Assembly: GCA_020832565.1 (NCBI GenBank)
Contig: JAFIEI010000001.1
Span: 228,396-292,395 of the forward strand
DNA: 64,000 bases
Origin: Salinarimonas sp.
GTDB lineage: Bacteria; Pseudomonadota; Alphaproteobacteria; Rhizobiales; Beijerinckiaceae
Reading direction: 5' to 3'
Part shown: piece after piece, positions 7,843-16,919 of the stretch
Numbering within the stretch: the stretch's first letter is position 1
How the letters are laid out: every line of letters starts with the position of its first letter
Program-made: the position numbers and the translations under genes
Notes under the pieces: model-generated
Seen by the model: only the letters and a program-made list of their open reading frames with translations
The model's database searches: none
Told to the model about the DNA's origin: nothing

Positions 7843-9321
7843 TCAGTTGTTGTCGGCGGCTTTGCCGGTCGGCAGTGCCGGCGGCGGGTCGTCGGTAACG
7901 GCGACGACCTTGCCCGGATTGAGAATGTTGCGCGGATCGAGCGCGTGTTTCACCGCCTTCATCAGATCGACGGCGACGGGGTCCTTGTAGAGCAGCAACT
8001 CGTCCCGCTTGATCAGGCCGACACCGTGCTCGGCGGCGATGGAGCCGTTCATCTTCGCGACGATATCATGAACGATGCGATTGAAGCGTTCCCATTCGCC
8101 CAGAAAAGCGGATTTGTCCATCCCGACCGGCTGGCTGAGATTGAAATGGATGTTGCCGTCGCCGAAATGGCCGAAGCCGCAGACGCGCACCCCGTCCATG
8201 GCGGCCTCGCAGGCGGCACTCGCCTCGATCAGGAAATCCGCGACGCGCGAGACCGGCACCGAGACATCGTGCTTGATCGAGCCGCCTTCCTTGCCCTGCA
8301 CCTCCGACATCAGCTCGCGCAGCTTCCACATGCCGGCGATCTGCGCCCCGCTTGCGGCGAGAGCTGCATCCTCCACGAGCCCGTCCTCGATCGCCTGGCC
8401 GAGAACGGTCTCGGTGAGAGTCTGCAGATCGGCGTCGGGCTGGGGCGAGGTCAGTTCGATCAGGGCATAGGCGGCGTGGTCGCCCTGGAGCGGGCGTGTG
8501 ACGTCGTGGCCGTGCTTCATCACCATGTCGAGGCCGAAGCGCGGAATGAATTCGAAGGCGGTGAGCTGGTCACCGGCTGCGGCGCGCAGCCGCTCGAAGA
8601 TCGTGAGCGCCGTGCGCGGCCCGTCGCAGGCAATGAAGGCGGTGACCTGCGACTTCGGTGCCGGATAGAGCTTGAGCACCGCCGCCGTAACGATGCCGAG
8701 CGTACCCTCCGAGCCGATGAAGAGATGCTTGAGATCGTAGCCGGTATTGTCCTTGCGCAGGCCGCGCAGCCCGTTCCAGATCCGCCCGTCGGGAAGGACC
8801 ACTTCGAGGCCGAGCACGAGGTCGCGGGTATTGCCGTAGCGCAAAACACCGGTGCCGCCGGCATTGGTGGCGATGTTGCCGCCGATCTGGCAGGTCCCCT
8901 CCGAGCCGAGCGAGAGCGGGAACAGCTTGTCGGCCTCTTCCGCCGCATCCTGGATGCTCTTGAGCGTGCAGCCCGCTTCCGCCGTGATCGTCGCGTTGGA
9001 GGCATCCACCTCGCGGACGGTGTTGAGGCGCGCCAGCGACAGCACGATCCCGCCGAAGGGAACCCCGCCACCGACGAGCCCGGTATTGCCGCCATGCGGC
9101 ACGACGCTGATCCCCTCGTCATGGCACGCCGCCATGACGAAGGCGACTTCTGCGACGTCTTTCGGGCGGACCACCGCGCCGGCGAGACCCCGATAGAGCC
9201 CGCGCGATTCGACGAGATGCGGCGCCATGTCTTCCGGCCGGGTGAGGACATGGGCCTCGCCGAGACGCTCCGACAAGCTGGCGAGCAATGCGGGGGAGGG
9301 GTTGGATGCGGGCGCGGACAC
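7843..9321 (-). CDS. FAD-binding oxidoreductase, D-lactate / D-2-hydroxyacid dehydrogenase type
   Basis: About 492 residues in the VAO/PCMH fold. FAD domain segments are VVRPKDVAEVAFVMAACHD, VPHGGNTGLVGGGVPFGG, and LGSEGTCQIGGNIATNAGG. The C-terminal FAD-oxidase domain carries GFGHFGDGNIHFN, SIAAEHGVGLIKR, and HALDPRNILNPGK. These fit D-2-hydroxyglutarate or D-lactate dehydrogenases that pass electrons to a quinone, a flavoprotein or a cytochrome. The frame is open to 9513; the GTG at 9321 (SAPASNPSP) is chosen because it gives the usual length and leaves room for the divergent acylphosphatase promoter. The start is uncertain. Substrate is not determined. Confidence 0.87.
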   Translation of the reverse strand: MSAPASNPSPALLASLSERLGEAHVLTRPEDMAPHLVESRGLYRGLAGAVVRPKDVAEVAFVMAACHDEGISVVPHGGNTGLVGGGVPFGGIVLSLARLNTVREVDASNATITAEAGCTLKSIQDAAEEADKLFPLSLGSEGTCQIGGNIATNAGGTGVLRYGNTRDLVLGLEVVLPDGRIWNGLRGLRKDNTGYDLKHLFIGSEGTLGIVTAAVLKLYPAPKSQVTAFIACDGPRTALTIFERLRAAAGDQLTAFEFIPRFGLDMVMKHGHDVTRPLQGDHAAYALIELTSPQPDADLQTLTETVLGQAIEDGLVEDAALAASGAQIAGMWKLRELMSEVQGKEGGSIKHDVSVPVSRVADFLIEASAACEAAMDGVRVCGFGHFGDGNIHFNLSQPVGMDKSAFLGEWERFNRIVHDIVAKMNGSIAAEHGVGLIKRDELLLYKDPVAVDLMKAVKHALDPRNILNPGKVVAVTDDPPPALPTGKAADNN

Positions 9322-9529
9322 GGTCTGGCGTTTCCCTATGGACTTTGCGTTTCGAAACAACCGATGTGTTAGCAAACCGCGCGGCACTTGCATACGGGCG
9401 CTTCGCCACGTTGCGTATTGCCCCTCGCCTCGCCCATTCCAACCGATGGCGAGCGACGGGAAACTTTGCGACAATGTCGCTGGTTCTACCAACGAACACG
9501 AATTTTCGATCAACAGGCAGAGCGAAGCG

Positions 9530-9799
9530 ATGATAGCGAGACATGTGCATGTGACGGGCCGTGTACAGGGTGTCTGGTTCCGGGCGTGGACGCGCGAACA
9601 GGCTCTTGTTCATGGCGTCTCCGGGTGGGTCCGCAACCTGTCGGACGGATCTGTCGAGGCGGTCGTTGCCGGCTCCGAAGAGGCGGTCGAGGCGGTGATC
9701 GCGGTGCTGCACGATGGCCCGCCGGCAGCGAAGGTCGAGGATGTGCGGGTCACGGAAGCCTCGCTGCCTGACGAGACCGGATTTCGCATTACCGGCTGA
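9530..9799 (+). CDS. acyP: Acylphosphatase
   Basis: An 89-residue protein with the complete acylphosphatase signature: VTGRVQGVWFRAW including Arg18, and GWVRNLSDGSVE including Asn36. These are the residues that bind phosphate and activate water. It hydrolyses carboxyl-phosphate bonds in the cytoplasm. The ATG at 9530 matches the family start. The gene is divergent from the FAD oxidoreductase, and the intervening 208 bases hold both promoters. It is followed after 67 bases by a YqaA-type membrane protein on the same strand. Confidence 0.95.
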   Translation: MIARHVHVTGRVQGVWFRAWTREQALVHGVSGWVRNLSDGSVEAVVAGSEEAVEAVIAVLHDGPPAAKVEDVRVTEASLPDETGFRITG

Positions 9800-9866
9800 G
9801 CGCGGGTGACAATCGCCGGTCGACGCCTTATCCGCTGGTGCAGGTGAGTTGAGCGGGAGGCGCAGC

Positions 9867-10301
9867 GTGTCGGCGGTTTGGGAGCTTTCGGGCCTGTTCG
9901 TATCCGCTTTCACCTCGGCGACATTGCTGCCGGGCTCCTCCGAGGCGGTACTGGCCGGCATCATCGCGTTCGGCTCGGCGAGCACGACCAGCGCCGTGAT
10001 CATCGCGACGCTCGGCAATACCCTCGGCTCCGTGGTGAACTGGGGAATGGGGCTGTTCGCCGCGCGGTTTCGCGGGCATCGCCGCTTTCCGCTGACCCCC
10101 GAGCAGTACGAGCGCTATTCCGCGGCCTATGCGAAATGGGGCGTCTGGAGCCTGTTGCTCTCATGGACGCCCGTAATCGGCGATCCGCTCACCGTAGTGG
10201 CCGGGGTGATGCGGACGCCCCTGTGGATATTCCTGCCGCTGGTGACGATCGCCAAGGGCGCGCGCTATCTCGTCGTCGCGGGCGTGGTCGCGCTGTTCTA
10301 G
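9867..10301 (+). CDS. YqaA family membrane protein (SNARE-associated/DedA-like)
   Basis: A 144-residue inner-membrane protein of the YqaA group, a short relative of DedA. Typical segments are LLPGSSEAVLAGIIAFG, LGNTLGSVVNWGMG, and the C-terminal half with SLLLSWTPVIGDPLTVVAGVMR. The chosen start is GTG at 9867, seven bases after GGGAGG. Three or four membrane segments are predicted. DedA relatives are linked to lipid-carrier flipping and membrane homeostasis, but the function of YqaA is not established. Confidence 0.88.
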   Translation: MSAVWELSGLFVSAFTSATLLPGSSEAVLAGIIAFGSASTTSAVIIATLGNTLGSVVNWGMGLFAARFRGHRRFPLTPEQYERYSAAYAKWGVWSLLLSWTPVIGDPLTVVAGVMRTPLWIFLPLVTIAKGARYLVVAGVVALF

Positions 10302-10304
10302 CGC

Positions 10305-11120
10305 CTACAATTCCAGCACGGCGGTGACCGGCGCGTGATCGGAGGGGCGCTCCCAGCCCCGCGCCTCGCGCAAAACCTCGACCGCGCGGCAGGTCGGCGC
10401 AAGATCCGGCGAGAGCCAGATGTGATCGAGCCGCCGGCCCTTGTCGGCTGCGTTCCAGTCCGGCGAGCGGTAGCTCCACCATGAGTAGATCTTCTCGGGC
10501 TCGGGGCGCAGGTCGCGCATGGAATCGATGAGCCCGGCTTCCTCGCGCAGACGCTCCAGTGTGCTGGTTTCGAGCGGCGTGTGGCTGACCACGTCGAGGA
10601 GCTGTTTGTGGCTCCATACGTCGTGCTCGAGCGGGGCAATGTTGAGATCGCCGACGGTAACGGACGGCGCACGCGCCACCGCCGCGCGATCGGCCCAGCC
10701 GCGCATTTCTTCCAGGAATTGCAGCTTGTGGGCGAATTTCGGATTGATCGCGGGATCAGCCACGTCGCCGCCGGCGGGGACGTAGAAATTGTGGATGGCA
10801 AGCCCCGATGCCGCTCCGGCCTCCGGGCCGAGCCGCAGCGAGATATGGCGCGCATCCTCCTTCTCGCAGAACTGGTGCACGGTGATGTCGCGTACCGGAA
10901 AACGCGAGATGATGGCGACGCCGTTATAGCCCTTCATGCCCGCGAAGCCGATGTGCTCGTAGCCCGCGGCACGGATCGCCTTCTCGGGGAACTTGTCGAC
11001 CGGGCACTTGGTCTCCTGCAGGCAAAGCACGTCGGGGGCCTGCTCGCTCAGAAAATGGGTGACCTGATCAATGCGCAGGCGCACCGAGTTTATGTTCCAG
11101 GTGGTAATCGATAACCGCAC
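10305..11120 (-). CDS. xthA: Exodeoxyribonuclease III
   Basis: A 271-residue member of the exonuclease III / AP endonuclease family, which cuts at abasic sites and removes 3' blocking groups in base excision repair. Motifs in order are TTWNINSVRLR, LQETKCP (metal ligand Glu36), GYNGVAIISR, VGDLNIAP, the RLDHIW segment, and a terminal SDHAPVTAVL. Length is typical. It starts with GTG at 11120, so the start is a little less certain. It converges with the yqaA-type gene, leaving three bases between stops. Confidence 0.95.
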   Translation of the reverse strand: MRLSITTWNINSVRLRIDQVTHFLSEQAPDVLCLQETKCPVDKFPEKAIRAAGYEHIGFAGMKGYNGVAIISRFPVRDITVHQFCEKEDARHISLRLGPEAGAASGLAIHNFYVPAGGDVADPAINPKFAHKLQFLEEMRGWADRAAVARAPSVTVGDLNIAPLEHDVWSHKQLLDVVSHTPLETSTLERLREEAGLIDSMRDLRPEPEKIYSWWSYRSPDWNAADKGRRLDHIWLSPDLAPTCRAVEVLREARGWERPSDHAPVTAVLEL

Positions 11121-11234
11121 GTCGCCTCGCCCCGTCCCAATGCCGCGTCTGCCTTCTGGCTACGCGAGTCCGGCGCCGGGCGAAACCCGTTTACGCGAGT
11201 TATCCAGAACTGCGCGCCGTACGCGCGAGCCCTG

Positions 11235-11894
11235 TCACGCCCGCAATGCGTCGATGATGCGCAGCTTGCCTTCCAGCGGGATCTGGCCGTCATAGATCCA
11301 GGGGCCGATGGCGAAGGAGGGGGTTGCGTTGATGTTGAGGTTGTTGCCGGCGGTGATAGCCGATTCCATCGCCATGGTGACGAGATCGGAATCGGCGAAT
11401 TCCACGAGATCATGCCCGTCCGCGCCGAGATCCACTGCGACGTCTAGCGCACGCTGGCCGTTCTTCACGCCACGGAGCGCATACAGGCCGAGATGGAAAT
11501 CGCGGTAATGTTCGTTGCCATAGAGCCCCTGGAAGGCGAGGGCGATCCGCGTGGCTTCGACCGATGGCTCGCCGAGGATCGCATAATTGACCAGCACATA
11601 GCCGAGATGCTCGTCGATATCGATGAGCTGCGCCATGTCCTGCGCCGACTGGCTGCAGAAGGGGCAGTTATAGTCGAAGAACTCGACCATGATCACATCG
11701 GGATGCTCCGCGCCGACATAGGCGGCCCCGGGCAGCGCCAAAGCATCCTCGACGAGCTCGTAGGGCACCCTGCGCGCATCGCGGGTCTGCGCGAGCACGC
11801 GGGTCAGGCCCGAGGCTGGCAAGGTTACGGGCAGGGCCGCGAGGCCGGCGACAAGGGCGCGGCGGGAGAGCAGCGGGCGCGACGTGAACGGCAT
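11235..11894 (-). CDS. DsbA-family thiol-disulfide oxidoreductase, exported
   Basis: A 219-residue periplasmic thioredoxin-fold protein. The start at 11894 is followed by SRRALVAGLAALPVTLPAS, a signal peptide with a twin arginine that may be Tat-type or Sec-type. The active site is CPFC in FFDYNCPFCSQSA, and the cis-proline loop is NATPSFAIG. The helical insert between them fits the DsbA/ScsC-like group. It may introduce or isomerise disulfides. A DsbB partner is not nearby. A longer frame to 11972 exists but would spoil the signal peptide. Confidence 0.88.
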   Translation of the reverse strand: MPFTSRPLLSRRALVAGLAALPVTLPASGLTRVLAQTRDARRVPYELVEDALALPGAAYVGAEHPDVIMVEFFDYNCPFCSQSAQDMAQLIDIDEHLGYVLVNYAILGEPSVEATRIALAFQGLYGNEHYRDFHLGLYALRGVKNGQRALDVAVDLGADGHDLVEFADSDLVTMAMESAITAGNNLNINATPSFAIGPWIYDGQIPLEGKLRIIDALRA

Positions 11895-12006
11895 GATCGA
11901 AAACGCTCCGATGACTTTGTCTGCAAATGGCGATGCGACTTGCCTTGTCGCGCCGGATCGTGCGCCGGGCAAGCCTGATCCGCATCCGCTCGCGGCCTCG
12001 TGATGA

Positions 12007-12939
12007 TCAGGCGGGATCCATCAAGGTCTCGACATGCGCCGCGACCGATTTCGCCAGCCCGACGAGATCGTAGCCGCCCTCGAGGATCGAGACGATCCGC
12101 CCGCCGCATGATTTGTCCGCGACGCGCATCAGCGCCCGCGTGGCATAGGCGAAATCCGCCTCGGTGAGATTGACGCTGCCGAGCGGATCGCGCCAATGCG
12201 CGTCGAAACCGGCGGAGATGATGATCAGATCCGGTGCGAATTGCGTAAGGCGCGGCACGACGGCCGTGGTCAGCACCTCGCGGAAGGCATCGCTGCCGTC
12301 ACCCGGCGAAAGCGCGATATTGACGATATTGTCGTGCTCGCCGCGATCGGTCGGCGCGCCGGTGCCGGGATAGAGCGGCATTTCGTGGGTGGAGACATAG
12401 AGGACGCTCGGATCGTCCCAGAAGATATCCTGCGTGCCGTTGCCGTGATGCACGTCCCAATCCACGATCGCGACGCGCTCCGCGCCGTGGTGATGGCGCG
12501 CCCAGCGCGCAGCCACCGCCGCGTGGTTGAAGAAGCAGAAACCCATCGCGACGCGCCGCTCGGCATGGTGGCCCGGCGGGCGCATGGCGCTGAAGGCGTT
12601 GCGGACCTTGCCCGTCATCACTTCGTCCACGGCGAGCACGGCCGCGCCCGCACCGCGCAGGGCGGCTTCCATCGTCCCGGGCGAGAGGATCGTGTCGGAA
12701 TCGATCTGAACCAGGCCCGATTCGGGCGAGGCCTCGAGAAGCGCGTCGACATAGCCGCGATGATGCGCGAGCGCGACGGTCTCGATATCGGCGACCGGCG
12801 CCGATTCCCGCGCGAGAAGCGCGAAGCGCTCGTCTTCGAGGGCGGCCTCGACCGCCCTGATCCGGTCGGCGCATTCGGGGTGGCCGGGAGGGGTGGCATG
12901 ATCGAGGGCGGCGGGGTGGGTCAGAAGGAGTGTGGTCAT
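12007..12939 (-). CDS. Histone deacetylase family protein (acetylpolyamine/acetoin-type hydrolase)
   Basis: A 310-residue class II HDAC-like zinc hydrolase. The zinc and active-site segments are intact: RPPGHHAERRVAMGFCFFN, IVDWDVHHGNGTQ, YVSTHE.PLYPGTG, and ISAGFDAHWRDPLG. Bacterial members remove acetyl or other acyl groups from small amines such as acetylpolyamines, or from proteins. The substrate here is unknown. The ATG at 12939 starts MTTLLLTHPA, as is usual for the family. An in-frame extension to 12963 is less likely. Confidence 0.92.
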   Translation of the reverse strand: MTTLLLTHPAALDHATPPGHPECADRIRAVEAALEDERFALLARESAPVADIETVALAHHRGYVDALLEASPESGLVQIDSDTILSPGTMEAALRGAGAAVLAVDEVMTGKVRNAFSAMRPPGHHAERRVAMGFCFFNHAAVAARWARHHHGAERVAIVDWDVHHGNGTQDIFWDDPSVLYVSTHEMPLYPGTGAPTDRGEHDNIVNIALSPGDGSDAFREVLTTAVVPRLTQFAPDLIIISAGFDAHWRDPLGSVNLTEADFAYATRALMRVADKSCGGRIVSILEGGYDLVGLAKSVAAHVETLMDPA

Positions 12940-13021
12940 GGCGCTTTCTTCGTGGAGCACCATGCTGGCGCGCCACGGGGTTCGTGTCCATACCCGGATT
13001 TCGCCGCATGCCCGGCGTGCA

Positions 13022-14347
13022 TCATTCCGGCAGGGTCCCGTTCGAGGCGAGCACGGCGCCGGCGAGATAAAGCGAGCCGCAGATCAGAACTCGTGGCGGC
13101 TTCTCCCAGGCGGTATCGCGCAAGCCGGCAATGGCGCTTTCCACGCCCGCGCTGGTTGATGCGACGAGCCCGGCCCGCGCGGCGATCGAGGCGACCTCCA
13201 TGGCCGGGCGCGCGGCCACCTGGCCCGGTATGGGCACCGCGATCAATTCCTTGGCGAGCCCCGCGAAATTGCGCAGGAAGCCCTCACCGTCCTTGGTGCC
13301 GAGCATGCCCGTGATCAGGACCAGCGGTGCGTCCGAGCGCTCGGAGAGGTCCGCCATGGCGGCGGCCAATGCCCGTCCGCCATCGGGATTGTGCCCGCCG
13401 TCGAGCCAGAGTTCGGCGCCCTCGGGCGCCAGATCCGGCAACATGCCACGGGTAAGCCGCTGCAGCCGCCCCGGCCATTCGGCGGACCGCATCCCGGTTT
13501 CGAAGGCGTTCGGCGACAGCCGCCGGAAACCGGCTGCACGAAGCGCGGCGATCGCCGTCCCTGCATTGGTGATCTGATGGGCGCCGACGAGGCGCGGCAG
13601 CGGAAGATCGAGCAGGACATCCTCGTCCTGATAGATCACGCGCCCGTTTTCCTCATGGGTCGAGAAATCCTGCCCGCCGACGAGAATCGGAACCGCACCG
13701 CGCTCCTCGGCGACGTCGCGCAAGACCGTCTCGGCGGCCCCGTAATCCTGGCGTGCGATCACGGTCGGACGTCCGGACTTGATGATGCCCGCCTTTTCGA
13801 AGGCGACCTTCTCCAGCGTATCGCCGAGATATTCCGCATGGTCGAGCCCGATCGGCGTGATCACGGTGCAGGCCGGATCGGGGACGACATTGGTGGCATC
13901 GAAGCGCCCGCCGAGTCCCACCTCAAGCAGCAGCACATCCGCCGGCGTCTCCGCGAAGAGGTGAATCGCGGCGACCGTGGTGATCTCGAATACGGTGATC
14001 GGCTCTCCCGCATTGGCCGTGTCGCAGATGCGCAAGGCCTCGACGAGGCGCTCCTCGTCGACATATCGACCGCCTCCCGGCTGGCCGAGCCGGATGCGTT
14101 CGTGAAAGCGCACGAGATGCGGGGAGGTGTAGACATGCACCACGAGCCCCGCCGCTTCCAGCATGGCGCGCATGAAGGCGATTGTGGAGCCCTTGCCGTT
14201 GGTGCCCGCCACATGGATTACGGGCGGCAGGCGGTGCTCGGGATGGCCGAGCACGTTCAGCAGGCGCTCGACACGCCCGAGCGACAGATCGATCGATTTC
14301 GGATGCAGGGCGAGGAAGCGCGCGATCAGCGCGTCTGAGGAGTCCAT
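13022..14347 (-). CDS. folC: Dihydrofolate synthase / folylpolyglutamate synthase
   Basis: A 441-residue Mur-ligase-family enzyme that adds glutamate to dihydropteroate and extends folate polyglutamate tails in the cytoplasm, using ATP. Motifs are the P-loop HVAGTNGKGST (residues about 45-55), VFEITTVAAIHLFAE, EVGLGGRFDATNVV, the DHAEYLGDT segment, and LWLDGGHNPDGGR in the C-terminal domain. The ATG at 14347 is preferred to an upstream GTG. It lies 126 bases downstream of accD on the same strand, an order common in alphaproteobacteria. Confidence 0.95.
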   Translation of the reverse strand: MDSSDALIARFLALHPKSIDLSLGRVERLLNVLGHPEHRLPPVIHVAGTNGKGSTIAFMRAMLEAAGLVVHVYTSPHLVRFHERIRLGQPGGGRYVDEERLVEALRICDTANAGEPITVFEITTVAAIHLFAETPADVLLLEVGLGGRFDATNVVPDPACTVITPIGLDHAEYLGDTLEKVAFEKAGIIKSGRPTVIARQDYGAAETVLRDVAEERGAVPILVGGQDFSTHEENGRVIYQDEDVLLDLPLPRLVGAHQITNAGTAIAALRAAGFRRLSPNAFETGMRSAEWPGRLQRLTRGMLPDLAPEGAELWLDGGHNPDGGRALAAAMADLSERSDAPLVLITGMLGTKDGEGFLRNFAGLAKELIAVPIPGQVAARPAMEVASIAARAGLVASTSAGVESAIAGLRDTAWEKPPRVLICGSLYLAGAVLASNGTLPE

Positions 14348-14446
14348 TTTGGCTCGCTCCACTCGGGGGATAGCGTTGGTCGGGGCGAATAGCCTTCGCG
14401 AAGAATGAGGCGTCGGATACGCGGTATCTCAGACTGGCTTGAACTG

Positions 14447-14486
14447 ACGCGGGCTTGACTCACGCGGGCTTGCTCATGCGGGCTTG
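14447..14486. repeat. Three short tandem repeats at the 3' end of accD
   Basis: The 11-mer [AC][CT]GCGGGCTTG-type unit occurs at 14447-14457, 14462-14472 and 14476-14486, with periods of 15 and 14 bases. Read on the accD strand each unit is CAAGCCCGC followed by GTCA, GTGA or ATGA. The copy nearest the gene contains the accD stop, so the end of accD appears to have been duplicated in tandem and then drifted. Confidence 0.7.
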
Positions 14487-15553
14487 GCAGGCGCCTGGTC
14501 TGTTGCTCGGTCGCCGGTATCCGAGGCAACCGGTTGCGCTTCACGCGCAGCCGCGGCTTCGCCCTTGCCCGTCTGCTTACCTGCCTCGGCTGCAGCATCG
14601 GAGCGCTTTGCGGCATCGCCCGGCTTCGCGGCGCCGGTCGAGCCCGCCTCGGCGGCTGCGGCAGGTTTCGCCACGGGGGCGTCGTCACGCGCAGCCATGC
14701 TCTCGGGCGCGGGCTGCTTCATGAAGATGCGGGCGAGGTTGGCGATGGTCGCCTTGAGCTCGGTGCGCGGCACGACCATGTCGACCATGCCGTGATCCTT
14801 GAGATATTCGGCGCGCTGGAAGCCTTCGGGCAGCTTCTCGCGGATGGTCTGTTCGATCACCCGCGGTCCGGCAAAGCCGATCAGGGCGCCGGGCTCGGCG
14901 ATATGCACATCGCCGAGCATGGCATAGGAGGCGGTCACGCCGCCGGTGGTCGGATTGGTGAGCACCACGATATAGGGCAGGCGCGCCTTGCGCAGGCGGC
15001 GCAGGGCGACCGTGGTGCGCGGCATCTGCATCAGCGAGAGGATGCCCTCCTGCATGCGCGCGCCGCCGGAGGCGACGAAGAGCACGAAGGGCGTGCCGCG
15101 TTCGCGTGCCGTATCGGCAGCCGTGACGATCGCCTCACCGGCGGCCATGCCCAGCGAGCCGCCCATGAAGGCGAAATCCTGGACCGCGACGGTCATCACC
15201 GTGCCGTCGACCTTGCCGACGCCGACCTTGACCGCGTCCTGCATGCCCGTCTTGGTGCGGGCATCGCGCAAACGGTCGGCATAGCGCTTCTCGTCGCGGA
15301 ATTTCAGCGGGTCTGCGGTGACGCCGCGCAGGGCAATATCCTCGTAGCCCTCGTCGAAGGTGATCTTGAGCCTGTCTGTGGCGTTGATACGCAGATGATG
15401 GTTGGAGCCCGGGATCACCCAGAGATTGGCCTCGACTTCCTTGTGGAAGACCATCTGCCCGGTATCCGGGCATTTCACCCAGAGATTTTCCGGCGTCTCG
15501 CGCTTGAACAGCGTCTTGATGCGCGGACGGACGACGTCTGAAATCCAGTTCAT
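14474..15553 (-). CDS. accD: Acetyl-CoA carboxylase carboxyltransferase, beta subunit
   Basis: A 359-residue AccD. With AccA it transfers the carboxyl group from biotin to acetyl-CoA to give malonyl-CoA for fatty acid synthesis. The start [15 protein letters not shown] at 15553 is typical. The crotonase-like core is intact ([65 protein letters not shown]). The N-terminal zinc ribbon is degenerate: of the four expected cysteines only Cys28 remains, and positions 31, 47 and 50 are Thr, Ile and Ser. The last 70 or so residues are an Ala/Pro/Lys-rich low-complexity tail. Confidence 0.95.
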   Translation of the reverse strand: MNWISDVVRPRIKTLFKRETPENLWVKCPDTGQMVFHKEVEANLWVIPGSNHHLRINATDRLKITFDEGYEDIALRGVTADPLKFRDEKRYADRLRDARTKTGMQDAVKVGVGKVDGTVMTVAVQDFAFMGGSLGMAAGEAIVTAADTARERGTPFVLFVASGGARMQEGILSLMQMPRTTVALRRLRKARLPYIVVLTNPTTGGVTASYAMLGDVHIAEPGALIGFAGPRVIEQTIREKLPEGFQRAEYLKDHGMVDMVVPRTELKATIANLARIFMKQPAPESMAARDDAPVAKPAAAAEAGSTGAAKPGDAAKRSDAAAEAGKQTGKGEAAAAREAQPVASDTGDRATDQAPAKPA

Positions 15554-15707
15554 GCTGCAAGGGCCCCGGATGCTCTCGTGTGGGCTGGTCACGCGACCAG
15601 CGCGCGTTGCATAAAGCATCCGCGCGCGGATGCCAAATCCGATCTTGGCCGTTCGGCCTCACTCGAATGCCGGCAAGCGCCGTCTCGCAACGTTGCGGAG
15701 CTGATCC

Positions 15708-16463
15708 ATGGACATGCTTGCACTGCTCGTCGATCTCCACAAGCACAACAAGAGGCAAGGGCCCGGAGGCGATGACGAGACGCAACTCGCCATACGGTTG
15801 TCGGGTTTGCAATCGGCGCAGAATCTGCGGATTGCCGATATCGGCTGCGGTACGGGTGCGCAAACCTGCGTTCTGGCACAGGAACTCGATGCCCGGGTCG
15901 TCGCCGTCGATTTCCTCGCGGAATTTCTCGAGATGCTCGACGACGGCATGCAAGGCGAGGCCGTGCCCGGCTCGATCGAAAAGCTGGTCGCATCGATGGA
16001 CGATATGCCGTTCGAGCCGGAAGACTTCGATGCGATCTGGTCGGAGGGCGCGATCTACAATATCGGCTTCGAGGCCGGAATCCGGGCCTTGCGGCGCTAT
16101 CTGAAGCCGGGCGGGGTGCTCGCCGTATCGGAGCTGACCTGGTTCACGGCAGAGAGGCCTGCCGCGATCGAAGCACACTGGACGAAGGAATACCCGGAAA
16201 TCGCGACGGCCGGCACGAAGATCGCACTGCTGGAGAAGCACGGCTATACGCCGATCGGCTATTTCCCTCTCCCGGAGGGATGTTGGCGTGAGAACTACTA
16301 TCGTCCCCTCGAGCAGGGTTTCGATGCCTTTCTGGCGCGTCACGGATCAAGCGCGGAGGCGCGTGCCGTCGTGGCTTCCCACCGGACCGAGATCGCTCTC
16401 TATAACGAGTATGCGGCGTATTTCGGCTATGGATATTATCTGGCCCGCAAAGCAGGGGAATAG
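15708..16463 (+). CDS. Class I SAM-dependent methyltransferase
   Basis: A 251-residue cytoplasmic methyltransferase. SAM-binding motif I is IADIGCGTGAQT (about 42-53). An acidic motif II follows (VAVDF), then SMDDMPFEPEDFDAIWSEGAIYNIGF and LKPGGVLAVSELTWF. The combination resembles small-molecule methyltransferases of the UbiE/Coq5-like class, with no clear substrate. It is monocistronic and is followed by the convergent tRNA-Phe. Confidence 0.85.
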   Translation: MDMLALLVDLHKHNKRQGPGGDDETQLAIRLSGLQSAQNLRIADIGCGTGAQTCVLAQELDARVVAVDFLAEFLEMLDDGMQGEAVPGSIEKLVASMDDMPFEPEDFDAIWSEGAIYNIGFEAGIRALRRYLKPGGVLAVSELTWFTAERPAAIEAHWTKEYPEIATAGTKIALLEKHGYTPIGYFPLPEGCWRENYYRPLEQGFDAFLARHGSSAEARAVVASHRTEIALYNEYAAYFGYGYYLARKAGE

Positions 16464-16599
16464 CCCGCCTCCTGCAGGGCAGAGGGCCGGATCATGACGG
16501 GCTCGGCTGAGCATGCCCCTCGGTCGCATCGCCGCGATACGAGCGATAGCGACACATCAAGACATGCGGCTATGCTGCTGATTTCAGTGAGACAGTTCG

Positions 16600-16675
16600 T
16601 GGTGCCCAGGGACGGAATCGAACCGCCGACACTGCGATTTTCAGTCGCATGCTCTACCAACTGAGCTACCTGGGC
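16600..16675 (-). tRNA. tRNA-Phe (GAA)
   Basis: On the minus strand, from 16675 to 16600, the sequence folds as a complete 76-nt tRNA. The acceptor stem is GCCCAGG/CCTGGGC, the D-arm contains AGCTCAGTTGGTAGAGC, and the anticodon loop is CTGAAAA with anticodon GAA. The T-arm contains GGTTCGATTCC, and CCA is encoded. Confidence 0.97.
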
Positions 16676-16919
16676 GAACGGGGCGTTTGCCGCCGTCGGA
16701 GGGGGGTATAAGCACGCGGGCGCGCGCTGTAAACTGCTTTCTTGCGCCATCGGGGAAAAATCGCATCGGGTTCGTCGCGCTTCCAGCATGGCGTTACCGG
16801 TGAGGTTTCGTATGCCGATTCCCGCGCCGCTTCCTCTCGGTCTTGCCTGACGCCACGCAAACATGCTCATTCTTGCGCGCGCGAATCGAATCGAGCGAGG
16901 CGCGCCGGAGGATGGACGG

